Assembly: GCA_030831945.1 (NCBI GenBank)
Contig: JAURKC010000004.1
Coordinates: forward strand, 186,001-250,000
DNA length: 64,000 nucleotides
Direction: 5' to 3'
Source of the DNA: Ferruginibacter sp.
Lineage (GTDB): Bacteria; Bacteroidota; Bacteroidia; Chitinophagales; Chitinophagaceae
The position numbers and the translations under genes were made by a program. A model generated the notes under the pieces. It was not told where the DNA came from, did not search any database, and worked only from the letters and a program-made list of their open reading frames with translations. Positions 40,780 to 50,417 of this stretch are shown here, one piece after another; position 1 is the stretch's first letter; the number at the start of each line of letters is the position of its first letter.

Positions 40780-42120
40780 CTATTCCTGCCAAGGAACTTT
40801 ACCACCTTCTTTAATATGTTGAACCATTTCTTTTATTAGTTCTTGATATTTTTTTACTTCGATATCGGCTAGATTATGCTGTTCAGATGGATCAGATTTA
40901 AGGTTGTATAATTCATAGGGCTGAAAAGGAGTATTTTGTAAAATTTTCCAATCTCCAGAAATGAGTGCTTGAGTTGTTTGACCGCCCATTTTGATTCCTC
41001 CATCTCGCATTATAAAAAACAAATTACGAGGTTTATTATTTACTGACTTAGCTGTCAGCAGCGGCAATAAACTAACTCCATCAATGGTAGAATTATTTTT
41101 AACCCCTATAATATCTATAATGGTTGGAAAAATATCCATAGAAATTACGCGCTCATTAGTTGAACTATTAGGGGCAACATATTTGGGCCAAGAGATGCAG
41201 GCAGGAATCCTTATGCCCCCTTCATACATTCCTGTTTTTGTACCCCGAAGATCACCATTATTGGAGCCATTTGAAATTAAGCCTCCATTATCACTCATAA
41301 AAAAAATTAATGTATTTTCAAATTTTCCAGAATTTTTCAATGACTGGATTACTTTACCAATACCATCATCTAAATGTTCAATCAATGCAACCAAGTTGGC
41401 TCTAGAATCGGAAATACCTTTTTCTCTTGCCTTTACTTTTGCTAACCATTCAGCAGGAGGCTGAACAGGCGAGTGAGGGGCATTGTATGCTAGATATAAA
41501 AAAAATGGATGGGAACTGTTTTTTTGAGCACCAATATAATCAACCGCCCATTGAGTAAATAAGTCTGTAGCATGCCCAACAGGGTCAATAACTTTTTTAT
41601 TTTCACGCATAAAATTATTACCATTTCTAAGATGCGTATAATAATCGTTCATCATGTCGTCTAAGAATCCATGGAAATAGTCGAAACCCTTATCATTAGG
41701 CAAATTAGGAGACTTGAGTCCTAAATTCCATTTGCCGATAATGGCAGTATTATAATTAGCCGCTTTGAGATATTGAGGAATAAATAAAACTCCTTTTTTC
41801 AAAAAAGCAAAATTATCTGAAGGGGTAGAACGAACTAATCCAGGAACACCAATTTGTTCAGGATAACGACCACTTAATAAAGAGGCACGGGTAGGAGAGC
41901 AGACGGGTGCATTAGAATAAAAATGATCAAATCGCATCCCTGAAGAACAGATTGCATCAATATTAGGGGTTTGAAGATATTTTGTTCCATAATATGAAAC
42001 ATCATGATAGCCTAAATCGTCTACTAGAATAACTAAAATATTGGGCCTAGAACTATTCTTTACTTGTCCGAACACTGTAAATGAAAATAATAGCAATAAA
42101 ATAGGAAGTGTAAATTTCAT
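40780..42120 (-). CDS. Exported sulfatase (type I, formylglycine-dependent)
   Basis: The 446-residue protein has a signal peptide (1-18, cleavage near VFGQ) and the sulfatase core: PNILVILVDDLGYHDVSYYG with metal-binding Asp34 and Asp35, and the CSPTRASLLSGRYP signature whose Cys74 is converted to formylglycine. Further active-site segments are IIGKWNLGL (Lys), YNAPHSPVQPP (His) and FFMSDNGG (Asp-Asn metal ligands). The catalytic set is complete. It should remove sulfate ester groups from a glycan in the periplasm. The position beside nagA and a NagX-like gene suggests a sulfated amino sugar, but the subfamily cannot be fixed by eye; the sequence is arylsulfatase-like rather than like sulfamidase. 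A maturase (FGE or anSME) must lie elsewhere. Confidence 0.92.
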   Translation of the reverse strand: MKFTLPILLLLFSFTVFGQVKNSSRPNILVILVDDLGYHDVSYYGTKYLQTPNIDAICSSGMRFDHFYSNAPVCSPTRASLLSGRYPEQIGVPGLVRSTPSDNFAFLKKGVLFIPQYLKAANYNTAIIGKWNLGLKSPNLPNDKGFDYFHGFLDDMMNDYYTHLRNGNNFMRENKKVIDPVGHATDLFTQWAVDYIGAQKNSSHPFFLYLAYNAPHSPVQPPAEWLAKVKAREKGISDSRANLVALIEHLDDGIGKVIQSLKNSGKFENTLIFFMSDNGGLISNGSNNGDLRGTKTGMYEGGIRIPACISWPKYVAPNSSTNERVISMDIFPTIIDIIGVKNNSTIDGVSLLPLLTAKSVNNKPRNLFFIMRDGGIKMGGQTTQALISGDWKILQNTPFQPYELYNLKSDPSEQHNLADIEVKKYQELIKEMVQHIKEGGKVPWQE

Positions 42121-42435
42121 ATTATTTAAATTATTTATAAAAACTATTAAAATTGATTGTAAGGAAATAATAATTATTCCAATAAAATGATGAGTTTACA
42201 AAAAATCTTTATGGCATTGAAAAAAATAAAATCAATTACAATTGATAAATTGTTCATTTCAAAGTTAATCAATGAATTAAATATAGTTTTAGAAATATAA
42301 AAAATGATTGAAATACATTACTTTTAATAATAGTAATTATTGATTAACCTAGGCACTTTTTATAACAAAATAAGAATGGCTATACTATAATTTTAACCGT
42401 TAATAGTCTATAAAAAACATTTAATACCCACAAAA
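42121..42435. other. Divergent intergenic region between sulfatase and NagX-like gene
   Basis: About 315 AT-rich bases. On the minus strand 42260-42267 reads TAACTTTG, a TAnnTTTG match that could be the sulfatase -7 box, though it lies 140 bases from the start. Nothing else stands out: no gene, no hairpin with T tract, no clear operator palindrome. Confidence 0.5.
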
Positions 42436-43632
42436 ATGGAAAATGTAAGCAACGCTTCCTCACATAACAGAGTAGCATCAGTGGATGTTTACCGTGGTTT
42501 TGTGATGTTATTAATGATGGCAGAAATACTTTCCTTCTCCTCAGTATCAGAAGCCTTACTTGCAAATGTATTTTGGAGCTTTATGGATACGCAACAAAGT
42601 CATGTAGAATGGACTTGGCTTGTTTTACACGATATGATTCAGCCTTCGTTTACTTTTTTAGTGGGAGTAGTATTACCGTATTCTCTTGCAAGTAGAAAAA
42701 ATAAAGGAGCAAGTTTCGGAAGCTTGATGAGACATACCATTACTCGTTCATTCATTCTTATATTTTTAGGCATATTTTTAAGATCGATGTATGCAAGCCA
42801 AACCAATTTTACATTTGAAGACACTTTAACGCAAATAGGTTTAGGCTATACATTTTTAGTATTGATAGGATTTGGTTCTCAGCGGGTGCAAATCATTTCG
42901 TTGATGGTGATTTTAGTAGGTTATTGGCTTGCTTTTGCATTGTACCCACTTCCTGGACCAGACTTTGATTATGCTGCCGCTGGAGTAACAGCAGATTGGG
43001 AGCATAACCTAACAGGATTTGCTGCTCACTGGAATAAAAATACCAATCTTGCTTGGGAATTTGATAAATGGTTTTTAAACTTATTTCCTAGAAAAGCACC
43101 CTTTACAAATAATGGTGGAGGATATTCAACGCTTAGCTTTATTCCTACCTTAGGCACCATGATATTAGGTTTGCTTGCTGGCAACGCATTACATTCCTCT
43201 TCATCTCCTAAAGAAAAAATTAATTTCTTTATCAAAATGGGATTTGCACTTTTAGTAGTAGGCGCTGTTCTACATTTTACAGGAATTAATCCGATAATCA
43301 AACGTATTTGGACTCCAGCCTGGACTATATTTAGTGGGGGCATTTGCTTTTTAATGCTGGTATTTTTTTATAGTATTGTGGATGTAGCCGATAAAAAGAA
43401 ATGGTCCTACTTTTTAATGGTGATAGGTGCTAACTCAATAGCAGCTTATGTGATGGCGGACGCAGGATTTAGATCACTAATCCGGAAATCTTTATTCATT
43501 CATTTTGGAAAAAATTTTGATAAAATATTAGGTAATCCATATGCATCATTAATTAGCGGAGGAATAACCCTTTTTATACTTTGGCTAATATTAAATTGGA
43601 TGTACAAGAAAAAAATATTCATTAAAATTTAA
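42436..43632 (+). CDS. Second NagX-like membrane protein (DUF5009, HGSNAT-related)
   Basis: The 398-residue protein has about ten membrane helices and opens with SVDVYRGFVMLLMMAEILSF, the DxxRG motif of this acyltransferase-like superfamily. WLVLHDMIQPSFTFLVGVVL, FILIFLGIFLRSMYA, DTLTQIGLGYTFLVL, and WTPAWTIFSGGICFLML correspond to the conserved helices of DUF5009 and of HGSNAT. It is only distantly similar to the NagX at 35007-36104, and has a longer periplasmic loop (about 175-235). It is read toward nagA, 66 bases downstream, and is divergent from the sulfatase. It probably acetylates or otherwise modifies an amino sugar at the outer face of the inner membrane (inference from family). Confidence 0.85.
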   Translation: MENVSNASSHNRVASVDVYRGFVMLLMMAEILSFSSVSEALLANVFWSFMDTQQSHVEWTWLVLHDMIQPSFTFLVGVVLPYSLASRKNKGASFGSLMRHTITRSFILIFLGIFLRSMYASQTNFTFEDTLTQIGLGYTFLVLIGFGSQRVQIISLMVILVGYWLAFALYPLPGPDFDYAAAGVTADWEHNLTGFAAHWNKNTNLAWEFDKWFLNLFPRKAPFTNNGGGYSTLSFIPTLGTMILGLLAGNALHSSSSPKEKINFFIKMGFALLVVGAVLHFTGINPIIKRIWTPAWTIFSGGICFLMLVFFYSIVDVADKKKWSYFLMVIGANSIAAYVMADAGFRSLIRKSLFIHFGKNFDKILGNPYASLISGGITLFILWLILNWMYKKKIFIKI

Positions 43633-43698
43633 GTTGAATAGCAAACTGCTTTTATAAATTATTTTTTCTGATAATTTTTTAAAGAAATCAACAAAGGC

Positions 43699-44892
43699 AT
43701 GAATGAGAAGCAACCAATAAAAATATTCAACGGAAAAATAATAACCCCAGAAAAAATTATTGACGGAGGAACCATCTTAATTCAATCTAACAGAATTGAG
43801 GCAATTAGCAATGGAGACATTGAAGTTGCCAATTGTATAGAAATAGATGCACAGGGAAAATATATTTCACCTGGATTTATAGATATCCATATTCATGGTG
43901 GGGGAGGTTATGATTTTATGGATGGTAATGAAGAGGCGTTTTTAAAAATTGCAGAAACACATGCAAAATTTGGAACTACCGCTATGTTACCTACTACACT
44001 CACTAGCACCAAAGAAGCAATGCTTCAAATTTTAGGCGTTTATGAAAGTGCTAATCGAAATAATGTAAAAGGTGCGCAATTTCTTGGAATGCATTTAGAA
44101 GGACCATATATCGCCATGAGTCAAAAAGGCGCTCAAGACCCTAGATATATCAGAGATCCCTTACCTGAAGAATATGAAGAAATATTATCAAAATTTTCTT
44201 GCATTAAACGATGGAGTGCTGCACCTGAACTAAAAGGTGCTATTGAATTTGGAAAATATATAAAATCTAAAGGAGTGCTTCCTGCAGTTGCACATACAGA
44301 TGCCATTTATGAGGAGGTGGTAAAAGCATTTGATAATGGCTATACATTGGCCACTCATTTATATTCAGCGATGTCAACCGTTACCAGGAGAAATTCTTTC
44401 CGATTTGCAGGCGTGGTAGAAAGTGCCTATATCATTGATGAAATGGATGTAGAAATTATTGCAGATGGAGTTCACCTTCCAGCTCCCTTGCTAAAATTAG
44501 TTTATAAAATAAAAGGTGCTGATCGAACAGCCTTGATTACAGATGCCATTAGACCAGCTGGAACAAATGTTAGTGAAAGTATTTTAGGAAGTATGGAGGA
44601 CGGTCTAAAAGTAATCATTGAAGATGGAGTAGCCAAGCTACCGGATCGTAGTTCTTTTGCTGGAAGCATAGCTACTGCAGATCGATTAGTTAGGTCGATG
44701 ATTACATTAGCTGAAATCCCTTTAGAGGATGCTGTAAAAATGATTTCTGCCACACCAGCAAGAATTTTGGGCGTTCAAAATAAAAAAGGAAGCCTTTCAG
44801 TTGGGAAAGATGCCGATATATTAATTTTTGACGGTACAATTACTATTTCAATGACCATGATAAACGGAAATATTGTTTATCAAAACAAGTAA
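43699..44892 (+). CDS. nagA: N-acetylglucosamine-6-phosphate deacetylase
   Basis: The 397-residue protein is an amidohydrolase with the full NagA motif set: PGFIDIHIHGGGGYDFMDG (His64, His66), GMHLEGPYIAM (Glu134), VAHTDA (His199), ATHLYSAMS (His220), and ALITDAIRPAG (catalytic Asp283). It removes acetate from GlcNAc-6-phosphate in the cytoplasm, feeding the NagB reaction. It follows the second NagX-like gene by 66 bases on the plus strand and, with the sulfatase, forms the right-hand part of the amino-sugar locus. Length is normal. A GlcNAc kinase to make its substrate is not in the window. Confidence 0.95.
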   Translation: MNEKQPIKIFNGKIITPEKIIDGGTILIQSNRIEAISNGDIEVANCIEIDAQGKYISPGFIDIHIHGGGGYDFMDGNEEAFLKIAETHAKFGTTAMLPTTLTSTKEAMLQILGVYESANRNNVKGAQFLGMHLEGPYIAMSQKGAQDPRYIRDPLPEEYEEILSKFSCIKRWSAAPELKGAIEFGKYIKSKGVLPAVAHTDAIYEEVVKAFDNGYTLATHLYSAMSTVTRRNSFRFAGVVESAYIIDEMDVEIIADGVHLPAPLLKLVYKIKGADRTALITDAIRPAGTNVSESILGSMEDGLKVIIEDGVAKLPDRSSFAGSIATADRLVRSMITLAEIPLEDAVKMISATPARILGVQNKKGSLSVGKDADILIFDGTITISMTMINGNIVYQNK

Positions 44893-45003
44893 TATTATTA
44901 TCACTTAAGAATCATTAAAAAAATAATATTGATTTCAGCATTTTACTCAAACCGTCCTCATTCTACAGTAAATTACTAAGCTACTGCTTACAGTTAAAAA
45001 CAA

Positions 45004-45423
45004 TCATTTATAAACTACCGTAAAACTCTGAGCTGCACTATTAGATGGTGTTGCCACTGACGACACCTTTACAGTAGCAGTGCACCATTGTTGCTGAGGT
45101 AAATTGATAAACTGCAAGTTATTGACAGCGGATGTACTGGTAACCGCTGCACTTTGTGAAATATTTGCACTAGTAGTTTGATTCACTAAAGTTGTTTCAA
45201 TGGTAATACCTTTTGAAGAAGGCATTATTGAAGTAAGCGTAGCAGTAACTGCGTATCCATTAGTCAATGAAACAGTATTATTAGAAGCATTAATAGTAAA
45301 TGTTATAGGCGTTTCTGAAGGAGTCGAAGGTGGAGTTGGAGTTGATCCACCGTCATCCGAAGACTTTGAACAGGAAATAAAAGAAATGACTATAATGGGA
45401 AGAAATGCAATTATTTTTTTCAT
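45004..45423 (-). CDS. Small lipoprotein of unknown function
   Basis: The 139-residue protein has a lipoprotein signal ending in FISC (Cys18), followed by a low-complexity linker with SSDDGGSTPTPPSTPSETP, typical of surface-exposed Bacteroidota lipoproteins. The rest (about 40-139) looks like one all-beta domain (ITFTINASNNTVSLTNGYAV, QWCTATVKVSS, AAQSFTVVYK), possibly Ig-like. No family is recognised. It lies 9 bases downstream of the large T9SS-exported protein gene on the minus strand and is likely co-transcribed with it. Confidence 0.75.
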   Translation of the reverse strand: MKKIIAFLPIIVISFISCSKSSDDGGSTPTPPSTPSETPITFTINASNNTVSLTNGYAVTATLTSIMPSSKGITIETTLVNQTTSANISQSAAVTSTSAVNNLQFINLPQQQWCTATVKVSSVATPSNSAAQSFTVVYK

Positions 45424-45432
45424 ACAAATAAA

Positions 45433-48400
45433 TTATTTACTTATGATTACGCCCTCTGTTTGATTATAATTATTTCCTGTAATTCTTATATAATAATTAC
45501 CAGATGGAATATTATCAATCGGAATGGTTGTCAACTTATCTTTTGTTCTTAACGATTTAATAATTCGTCCGTCATTCGTTACTAAACGAATATCTAAAGT
45601 TGTATTGGGTGCCTCTCTAAATTTAACTAGCAAAAATGGAGAAGCTGGATTAGGAAATACACTAGCCAAATTATTGACAGTGGTAATGGCTGGATTATTG
45701 AGCGCTGTAACGACTAGATTAAAGCTATCACTAATGGTATTACATCCTTCAGTATTAGTAATTTGAATTTTATAAGATCCAATAGCAATAGGTTTATAGC
45801 TAACGGTCGTAGCTCCAAATAAAGAAACATTATTTAGAAACCATTGGAAAGAGGTAGCGGTAGAATTAGTCGATAAATTTGATCCATTCCAGCTTATAAC
45901 AGGTTTAGCTAAAGAAGATTTTAGCGTCACTACAGTTGGTAGAGAACCAGTTTTACATCCTGCTGAATTGGAGACCGAATCTGTATAAGACCCTGCATCT
46001 GAAGCGGTAAATGTAGCATTCGTTGCACCGGTAATTAGAACTTTATCCTTAAACCATTGGTTTCCTGTAGTTGCATTACTACTTAATAAAACTGACCCTC
46101 CTAAACAAAAACTTGTAGCAGATGCAGCAGAGATGATTGGTTCAGAAGGCACAGCAGGTTGTGGAGTGACTGTTAATGCCGTTGCTGTACTTGTACATCC
46201 ATTATTATTCTTAGCAGTTACACTATATATTCCAGCAACAACCCCGGTAAATATTCCCGTAGTATTAGTATATGTAGAACCGTCGATACTAAATGTTAGA
46301 CTGGTGATAGATGAACTTACCTTAATTGTTCCAGTACTAATAAAACAGCTTGGTTGTGCAGTAACACTTGCAGTTGGAGCGACTGGTATTGGTGGCTGTG
46401 GCAGAACTGTTACACTAACAGCAGGACTAACAATATTACTTAAACTCTTAGAAGTTACACTGTAGGTTCCAGCTGCAACTCCAGAAAATACACCCGTAGT
46501 ATTGGAGTAAGTTAATCCGTCTATACTAAATGTCAAATCTGTTGTTGGTGAACTAACCGTAATGGTACCTGTTGCTAAGGTACAAGTTGGTTGTGCAGTA
46601 ACACTTACCGCTAATGGTTGAATGTATTTAAATCCAGTTATCGTTGCAGTACCTACACCTGTTGTAACACTTACACTACCGCTAGTACCGTTTCCAACAA
46701 CTGCTGAAATAGACGTACTACTTAATATAGTAAAAGAACTTGCAGCGGTTCCTCCAAAACTAACTGCTGTGGTACCGGTAAAATTTGTTCCAGTAATGGT
46801 TACCGTTTCTCCACTTCTTGAATTGGTTGGAGAAATAGAAGTAATGGTAGGAGTGGTAGCAGAAAGAAGCGTAAACCCTGTTTTAGTAGCCGTACCTAAA
46901 GGAGTGGTAACACTAATGGTACCGCTAGTTCCTGATCCAACCACCGCAGTAATGGTCGTACTATTTACCACCGTAAAAGAAACTGCCGCTGTGCCTCCGA
47001 AACTAACTGCAGTAGCACCAGTAAGATTAGTACCAGTGATCGTTACCGTTGCACCAGAAGCAGCAGAACTAGGAGTGAAAGAAGTGATGGTAGGAGTAGA
47101 TTCAGAGAAACCCATAGAAGAATAAAGTCCTCTTCCAAAAGTGGCAGCGATTACCATTTTATCTGAAGTTCTCATTTGTAACATATCAGTTCTTACATTC
47201 GAAAATCCAGTATTTTTAGCCGTCCAAGTAGGAGTGGTATTATTAAAATTAGTAGTTCCATAAATACCTAATTCAGTTGCCAAAATCACTTCAGTAGCTA
47301 CATGATTAGGATTGAATAAAGCCCATCTAACTGGCATATCCGGAAAATCTCCCATCTTGCTCACCCAGGTAGTACCTCCATTAGAACTATAATAAATTTT
47401 ACTGGCTAATCCATAATTAAAGAAGGTTACTAGCAATTCGTTTTCAGTACTTCCAAATTCAATACATGAAATAGAGCCTGTAGGCAATGTACCAGTAATA
47501 TCAGTTTCTGTTGGGGAACTACCATTCGCATTCGCTAACTTAATAAGCTTTCCTGAAGCAGTTCCAATAAACAAATTAGTGGAGGAGGTGGTATAAGGCG
47601 AAACTTTAAACGCAGTTACTCCTGCTGTTAAATTAGTTACATTTAAACTATCCAACAATACATTAGGAGCACTTGTAATATTTTTTACTCGATAAATACT
47701 TCCTCCAGTAGTTGCGTCACTTGATTTATAAGTATACAACACGTGTAGATTATTATCATAACAAGCTGGGTTAATAAAACTACCTGTATTTTCACTCGCA
47801 ATCAAATTCATCATAGTCGTATCACCATTGCTATCAGGATAATACAAGAAAAAATTATTATTTACATAACTCACTATTTGATACTTGGAATTTACTTGAT
47901 CTATAAAACAATAACCTCCATCACCACCATATACTTCACGAGTAGAATTTGAATTGGCTGAATTAAATTGTTGGGTACCATTATCCTGAGCACCCGCTAA
48001 GTGATAATAATTACCAGCAGTAGGATGGATAGCAGCTGAATAAAACTGTGTTACATTATAATTTTTATTTCGAGCTAAAATATTTTTAGTGGTTGCAGAA
48101 GAGGCAATATTGGAAGAATAAAAAACTCCACCATCATTACCAAAAATAACTGTACTTGAAGAACCTGGTTTAAAACAAATTGCATGTTGATCTGCATGTA
48201 CAACCGAACAATTAAGTCCAGACCAATCCCACCACTTACCAATTTGGCTCCAACTAGCTCCAGCATCTACAGAACTAAATAAATCAATCCCACCAATAAG
48301 GAGATTTTGAGGATTAGCAGGATCTACCGCAAGTGCTTGGTCATACCAAGATTGACCACGAGTAAAATCATCTGCTGGAATAGTATTCGAATCATTATCT

Positions 48401-49737
48401 ACTGGAAGGGTCATGTTTGACCAAGTAGTTCCATTATCAGTTGATTTACGAAGAACAATGATTGGCGTTCCTATACCAGTAGCAGTTTTATTTTCCATAA
48501 AACTGTAAATATAATTTGCATCCGAAGGAGCACAAGCTACAGTAACCCTGCCTTCAGTTGCATTTGTAAGTGAATTAGAAAGGGTCCAAGTAGTTCCATT
48601 ATCAGAATAATATACACGTCCACCGCCCAGATCATCACCACTGTAATTATTTGATTTAGTCCCCACCCATATTCTGTTACCAGCACCAACACTAATGGAT
48701 GCAGGTACATAATTGGCATTATTTGCAGCTTTCGGCATCACCTGCGTCCAAGAAGCCCCAAAATCTGTAGAGCGATACAAACCCTGACCAAAATCGTCAA
48801 ACCATTTATAATGATAGTTCCCTATGTCAACAGAAGCGTAAATCACACCGATATTGGTACCTGAAATACTTTCTGTTCGAACAATTAAATCATTCATATA
48901 CCGCATATTAGCGGTAGAAGAAATTTGATTCCAAGTACTACCTCCATCGGTTGTTTTCCAAATTCCTGCACCAATAGATGCTCCTACACCAAAACCTTCT
49001 CCTGTGGCTACATAGGCAATATTAGCATTGGTTGGGTCAAAGGCAATTTTTGTTACAGAAAGTGTTGACCAAAAATCATTCACTTTTACCCAACTTGAAT
49101 TAGCATCCGTTATATTCGTATTATACCAAAGACCTCCGCTCGCACCACCAGCCCAAACTTTATTAGCGGTTGTCGGATCCCAGGCTAATGCCCTTGTACG
49201 ACCGCCTACATTATTAGGCCCTAACTCAATCCAATTGGTAGCGGCACTAGAATTATCACCAGGTAAAGTAGTTGCTTTGGCACCAGCATAATTACTTTTT
49301 TGAATGATCCTAGGCAAGAGTTCTGGCGTTGGCCTTTTTAAACTAGGATTCATAGTTCTCAAAAAGTCTTGTTGAAAAGCTAGGTCAGGACGATCTGGCC
49401 TTTCTTCTTCTTCCTCTTCTCTTTGCTTTCTCGTTTCTCGGGTCTGTTCAACTTCAGTTTCCTGCAGGTCATTGACTCGATTGTTGAAAGGATGTTGATG
49501 CAAATACAATTCATATTTCTCTCGCTCAGATAGTACTCGATATTTTTTATTTATCGGCTTGGAAGACTTGGCTGAATAGGTAGATGCAACAACAGTAGCG
49601 CTACCATTAGTAATTAATTTATCTCCATACAGATCAGTCGCTGAAGTAAATAAGGTAGATCGGTAAGCATATATGCCACCCAATAATAAACAAGCAATTA
49701 CTATACAGCTTAATAGGACTCTTCTTTGATTTCTCAT
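45433..49737 (-). CDS. Large T9SS-exported protein with beta-propeller, IPT/TIG and Ig-like domains
   Basis: The 1434-residue protein has an N-terminal signal/anchor (RRVLLSCIVIACLLLGGIYA), then an acidic, Glu/Arg-rich segment (about 70-115). A BNR/sortilin-like beta-propeller region follows (about 160-870: WIELGPNNVGGRTRALAWDP, IWKTTDGGSTWNQIS, LYRSTDFGASWTQVMP, YYSDNGTTWTLS). Two IPT/TIG domains lie at about 880-1045 (ITSFTPSSAASGATVTITGT), then two 75-80-residue repeats (VTAQPTCTLATGTITVSSP and VTAQPSCFISTGTIKVSS), an Ig-like domain (about 1196-1340), and a type A sorting domain (VFPNPASPFLLVKFRE, GNYYIRITGNN). It should be surface-attached or secreted. The Asp-box repeats and propeller suggest glycan or protein binding. 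It is read from the same direction as the two flanking lipoprotein genes. Confidence 0.88.
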   Translation of the reverse strand: MRNQRRVLLSCIVIACLLLGGIYAYRSTLFTSATDLYGDKLITNGSATVVASTYSAKSSKPINKKYRVLSEREKYELYLHQHPFNNRVNDLQETEVEQTRETRKQREEEEEERPDRPDLAFQQDFLRTMNPSLKRPTPELLPRIIQKSNYAGAKATTLPGDNSSAATNWIELGPNNVGGRTRALAWDPTTANKVWAGGASGGLWYNTNITDANSSWVKVNDFWSTLSVTKIAFDPTNANIAYVATGEGFGVGASIGAGIWKTTDGGSTWNQISSTANMRYMNDLIVRTESISGTNIGVIYASVDIGNYHYKWFDDFGQGLYRSTDFGASWTQVMPKAANNANYVPASISVGAGNRIWVGTKSNNYSGDDLGGGRVYYSDNGTTWTLSNSLTNATEGRVTVACAPSDANYIYSFMENKTATGIGTPIIVLRKSTDNGTTWSNMTLPVDNDSNTIPADDFTRGQSWYDQALAVDPANPQNLLIGGIDLFSSVDAGASWSQIGKWWDWSGLNCSVVHADQHAICFKPGSSSTVIFGNDGGVFYSSNIASSATTKNILARNKNYNVTQFYSAAIHPTAGNYYHLAGAQDNGTQQFNSANSNSTREVYGGDGGYCFIDQVNSKYQIVSYVNNNFFLYYPDSNGDTTMMNLIASENTGSFINPACYDNNLHVLYTYKSSDATTGGSIYRVKNITSAPNVLLDSLNVTNLTAGVTAFKVSPYTTSSTNLFIGTASGKLIKLANANGSSPTETDITGTLPTGSISCIEFGSTENELLVTFFNYGLASKIYYSSNGGTTWVSKMGDFPDMPVRWALFNPNHVATEVILATELGIYGTTNFNNTTPTWTAKNTGFSNVRTDMLQMRTSDKMVIAATFGRGLYSSMGFSESTPTITSFTPSSAASGATVTITGTNLTGATAVSFGGTAAVSFTVVNSTTITAVVGSGTSGTISVTTPLGTATKTGFTLLSATTPTITSISPTNSRSGETVTITGTNFTGTTAVSFGGTAASSFTILSSTSISAVVGNGTSGSVSVTTGVGTATITGFKYIQPLAVSVTAQPTCTLATGTITVSSPTTDLTFSIDGLTYSNTTGVFSGVAAGTYSVTSKSLSNIVSPAVSVTVLPQPPIPVAPTASVTAQPSCFISTGTIKVSSSITSLTFSIDGSTYTNTTGIFTGVVAGIYSVTAKNNNGCTSTATALTVTPQPAVPSEPIISAASATSFCLGGSVLLSSNATTGNQWFKDKVLITGATNATFTASDAGSYTDSVSNSAGCKTGSLPTVVTLKSSLAKPVISWNGSNLSTNSTATSFQWFLNNVSLFGATTVSYKPIAIGSYKIQITNTEGCNTISDSFNLVVTALNNPAITTVNNLASVFPNPASPFLLVKFREAPNTTLDIRLVTNDGRIIKSLRTKDKLTTIPIDNIPSGNYYIRITGNNYNQTEGVIISK

Positions 49738-49746
49738 TAGTAATGG

Positions 49747-50226
49747 CTATAGTTTAGTTTGTGCAAAAATTTCTTTATAATTTATAATATCAATTCTTTT
49801 AACCCCTTTTTTACCAGAAAAAATAATCCAAGAAGGATAAAATTTTTGTTTAGAAAGAATTGAATCATTGGATACTATTTGAGCAATATTTTTATGCTCG
49901 CCAATTGGTTCTCCTACTGTTCGGCTAGGGGCCGACACAAAATAATTGGATTCTAAATAAACTGTATCTAGAATAGTTCGGATAGAAAAATTCTGTTGCC
50001 TTCCACTCAAATAAAATGAATCAACAGCATAATTTTCTCTCATTTCAGCAGGAATAGGGACTCTAAAAATTATACCTCTTCCAGCACCAAGGGCGGTATG
50101 ATAAGCAAAAAAAGTACCCGATAAGGGAGGGTCCAATTTTCGTACTCCACTATTATTATAGGCACAAGCCGATAATAGCAACAATACAAAGGGTAAAAAT
50201 GCTCTTTTCAGAAGGGTAGCAGTCAT
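49747..50226 (-). CDS. Lipoprotein of unknown function
   Basis: The 159-residue protein has a lipoprotein signal with lipobox LSAC (Cys21), and a mature part without a recognised family: GVRKLDPPLSGTFFAYHTAL, GRGIIFRVPIPAEMREN, SFYLSGRQQNFSIRTILDTV and PSWIIFSGKKGVKRIDIINY. The pattern is of mixed beta strands. Its stop is 9 bases before the start of the large T9SS-exported protein gene, so it is the first gene of a three-gene minus-strand operon (lipoprotein, T9SS protein, lipoprotein). A partner or chaperone role for the large protein is possible but not shown. Confidence 0.75.
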   Translation of the reverse strand: MTATLLKRAFLPFVLLLLSACAYNNSGVRKLDPPLSGTFFAYHTALGAGRGIIFRVPIPAEMRENYAVDSFYLSGRQQNFSIRTILDTVYLESNYFVSAPSRTVGEPIGEHKNIAQIVSNDSILSKQKFYPSWIIFSGKKGVKRIDIINYKEIFAQTKL

Positions 50227-50417
50227 TATTTCGATTTTAATAAATTCAAAAGAATTTAGATATTTTTTAAAAATTAGCTAATTCAGGTGGCTTAAAAATA
50301 TCATCCTTAAAAATAATAATTAATCGCTTTCAAAAAAAATATAATCCATTTAGTATCATTTTTTCTTTGTGCTAAAAGATTCCAAAGAAAAAATTGGCAG
50401 ACAACAAAAATACTGTA

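Noticed and set aside
40780..42120. Identification of the sulfatase as an N-sulfoglucosamine sulfohydrolase, which would complete a heparan-type pathway
   Set aside because: The sequence looks like a general arylsulfatase, and no heparin lyase or SusCD pair is near; the substrate is left open.
44892..44945. Hairpin AATATTATT/AATAATATT after nagA as a terminator
   Set aside because: The stem is only A-T pairs with a long loop and no T tract.
45524..49291. Plus-strand frames under the large T9SS protein gene (such as 46133-46465, 46622-47125, 49028-49291)
   Set aside because: Antisense frames with valine- and leucine-rich composition, created by the Thr/Ser/Gly-rich sense codons.
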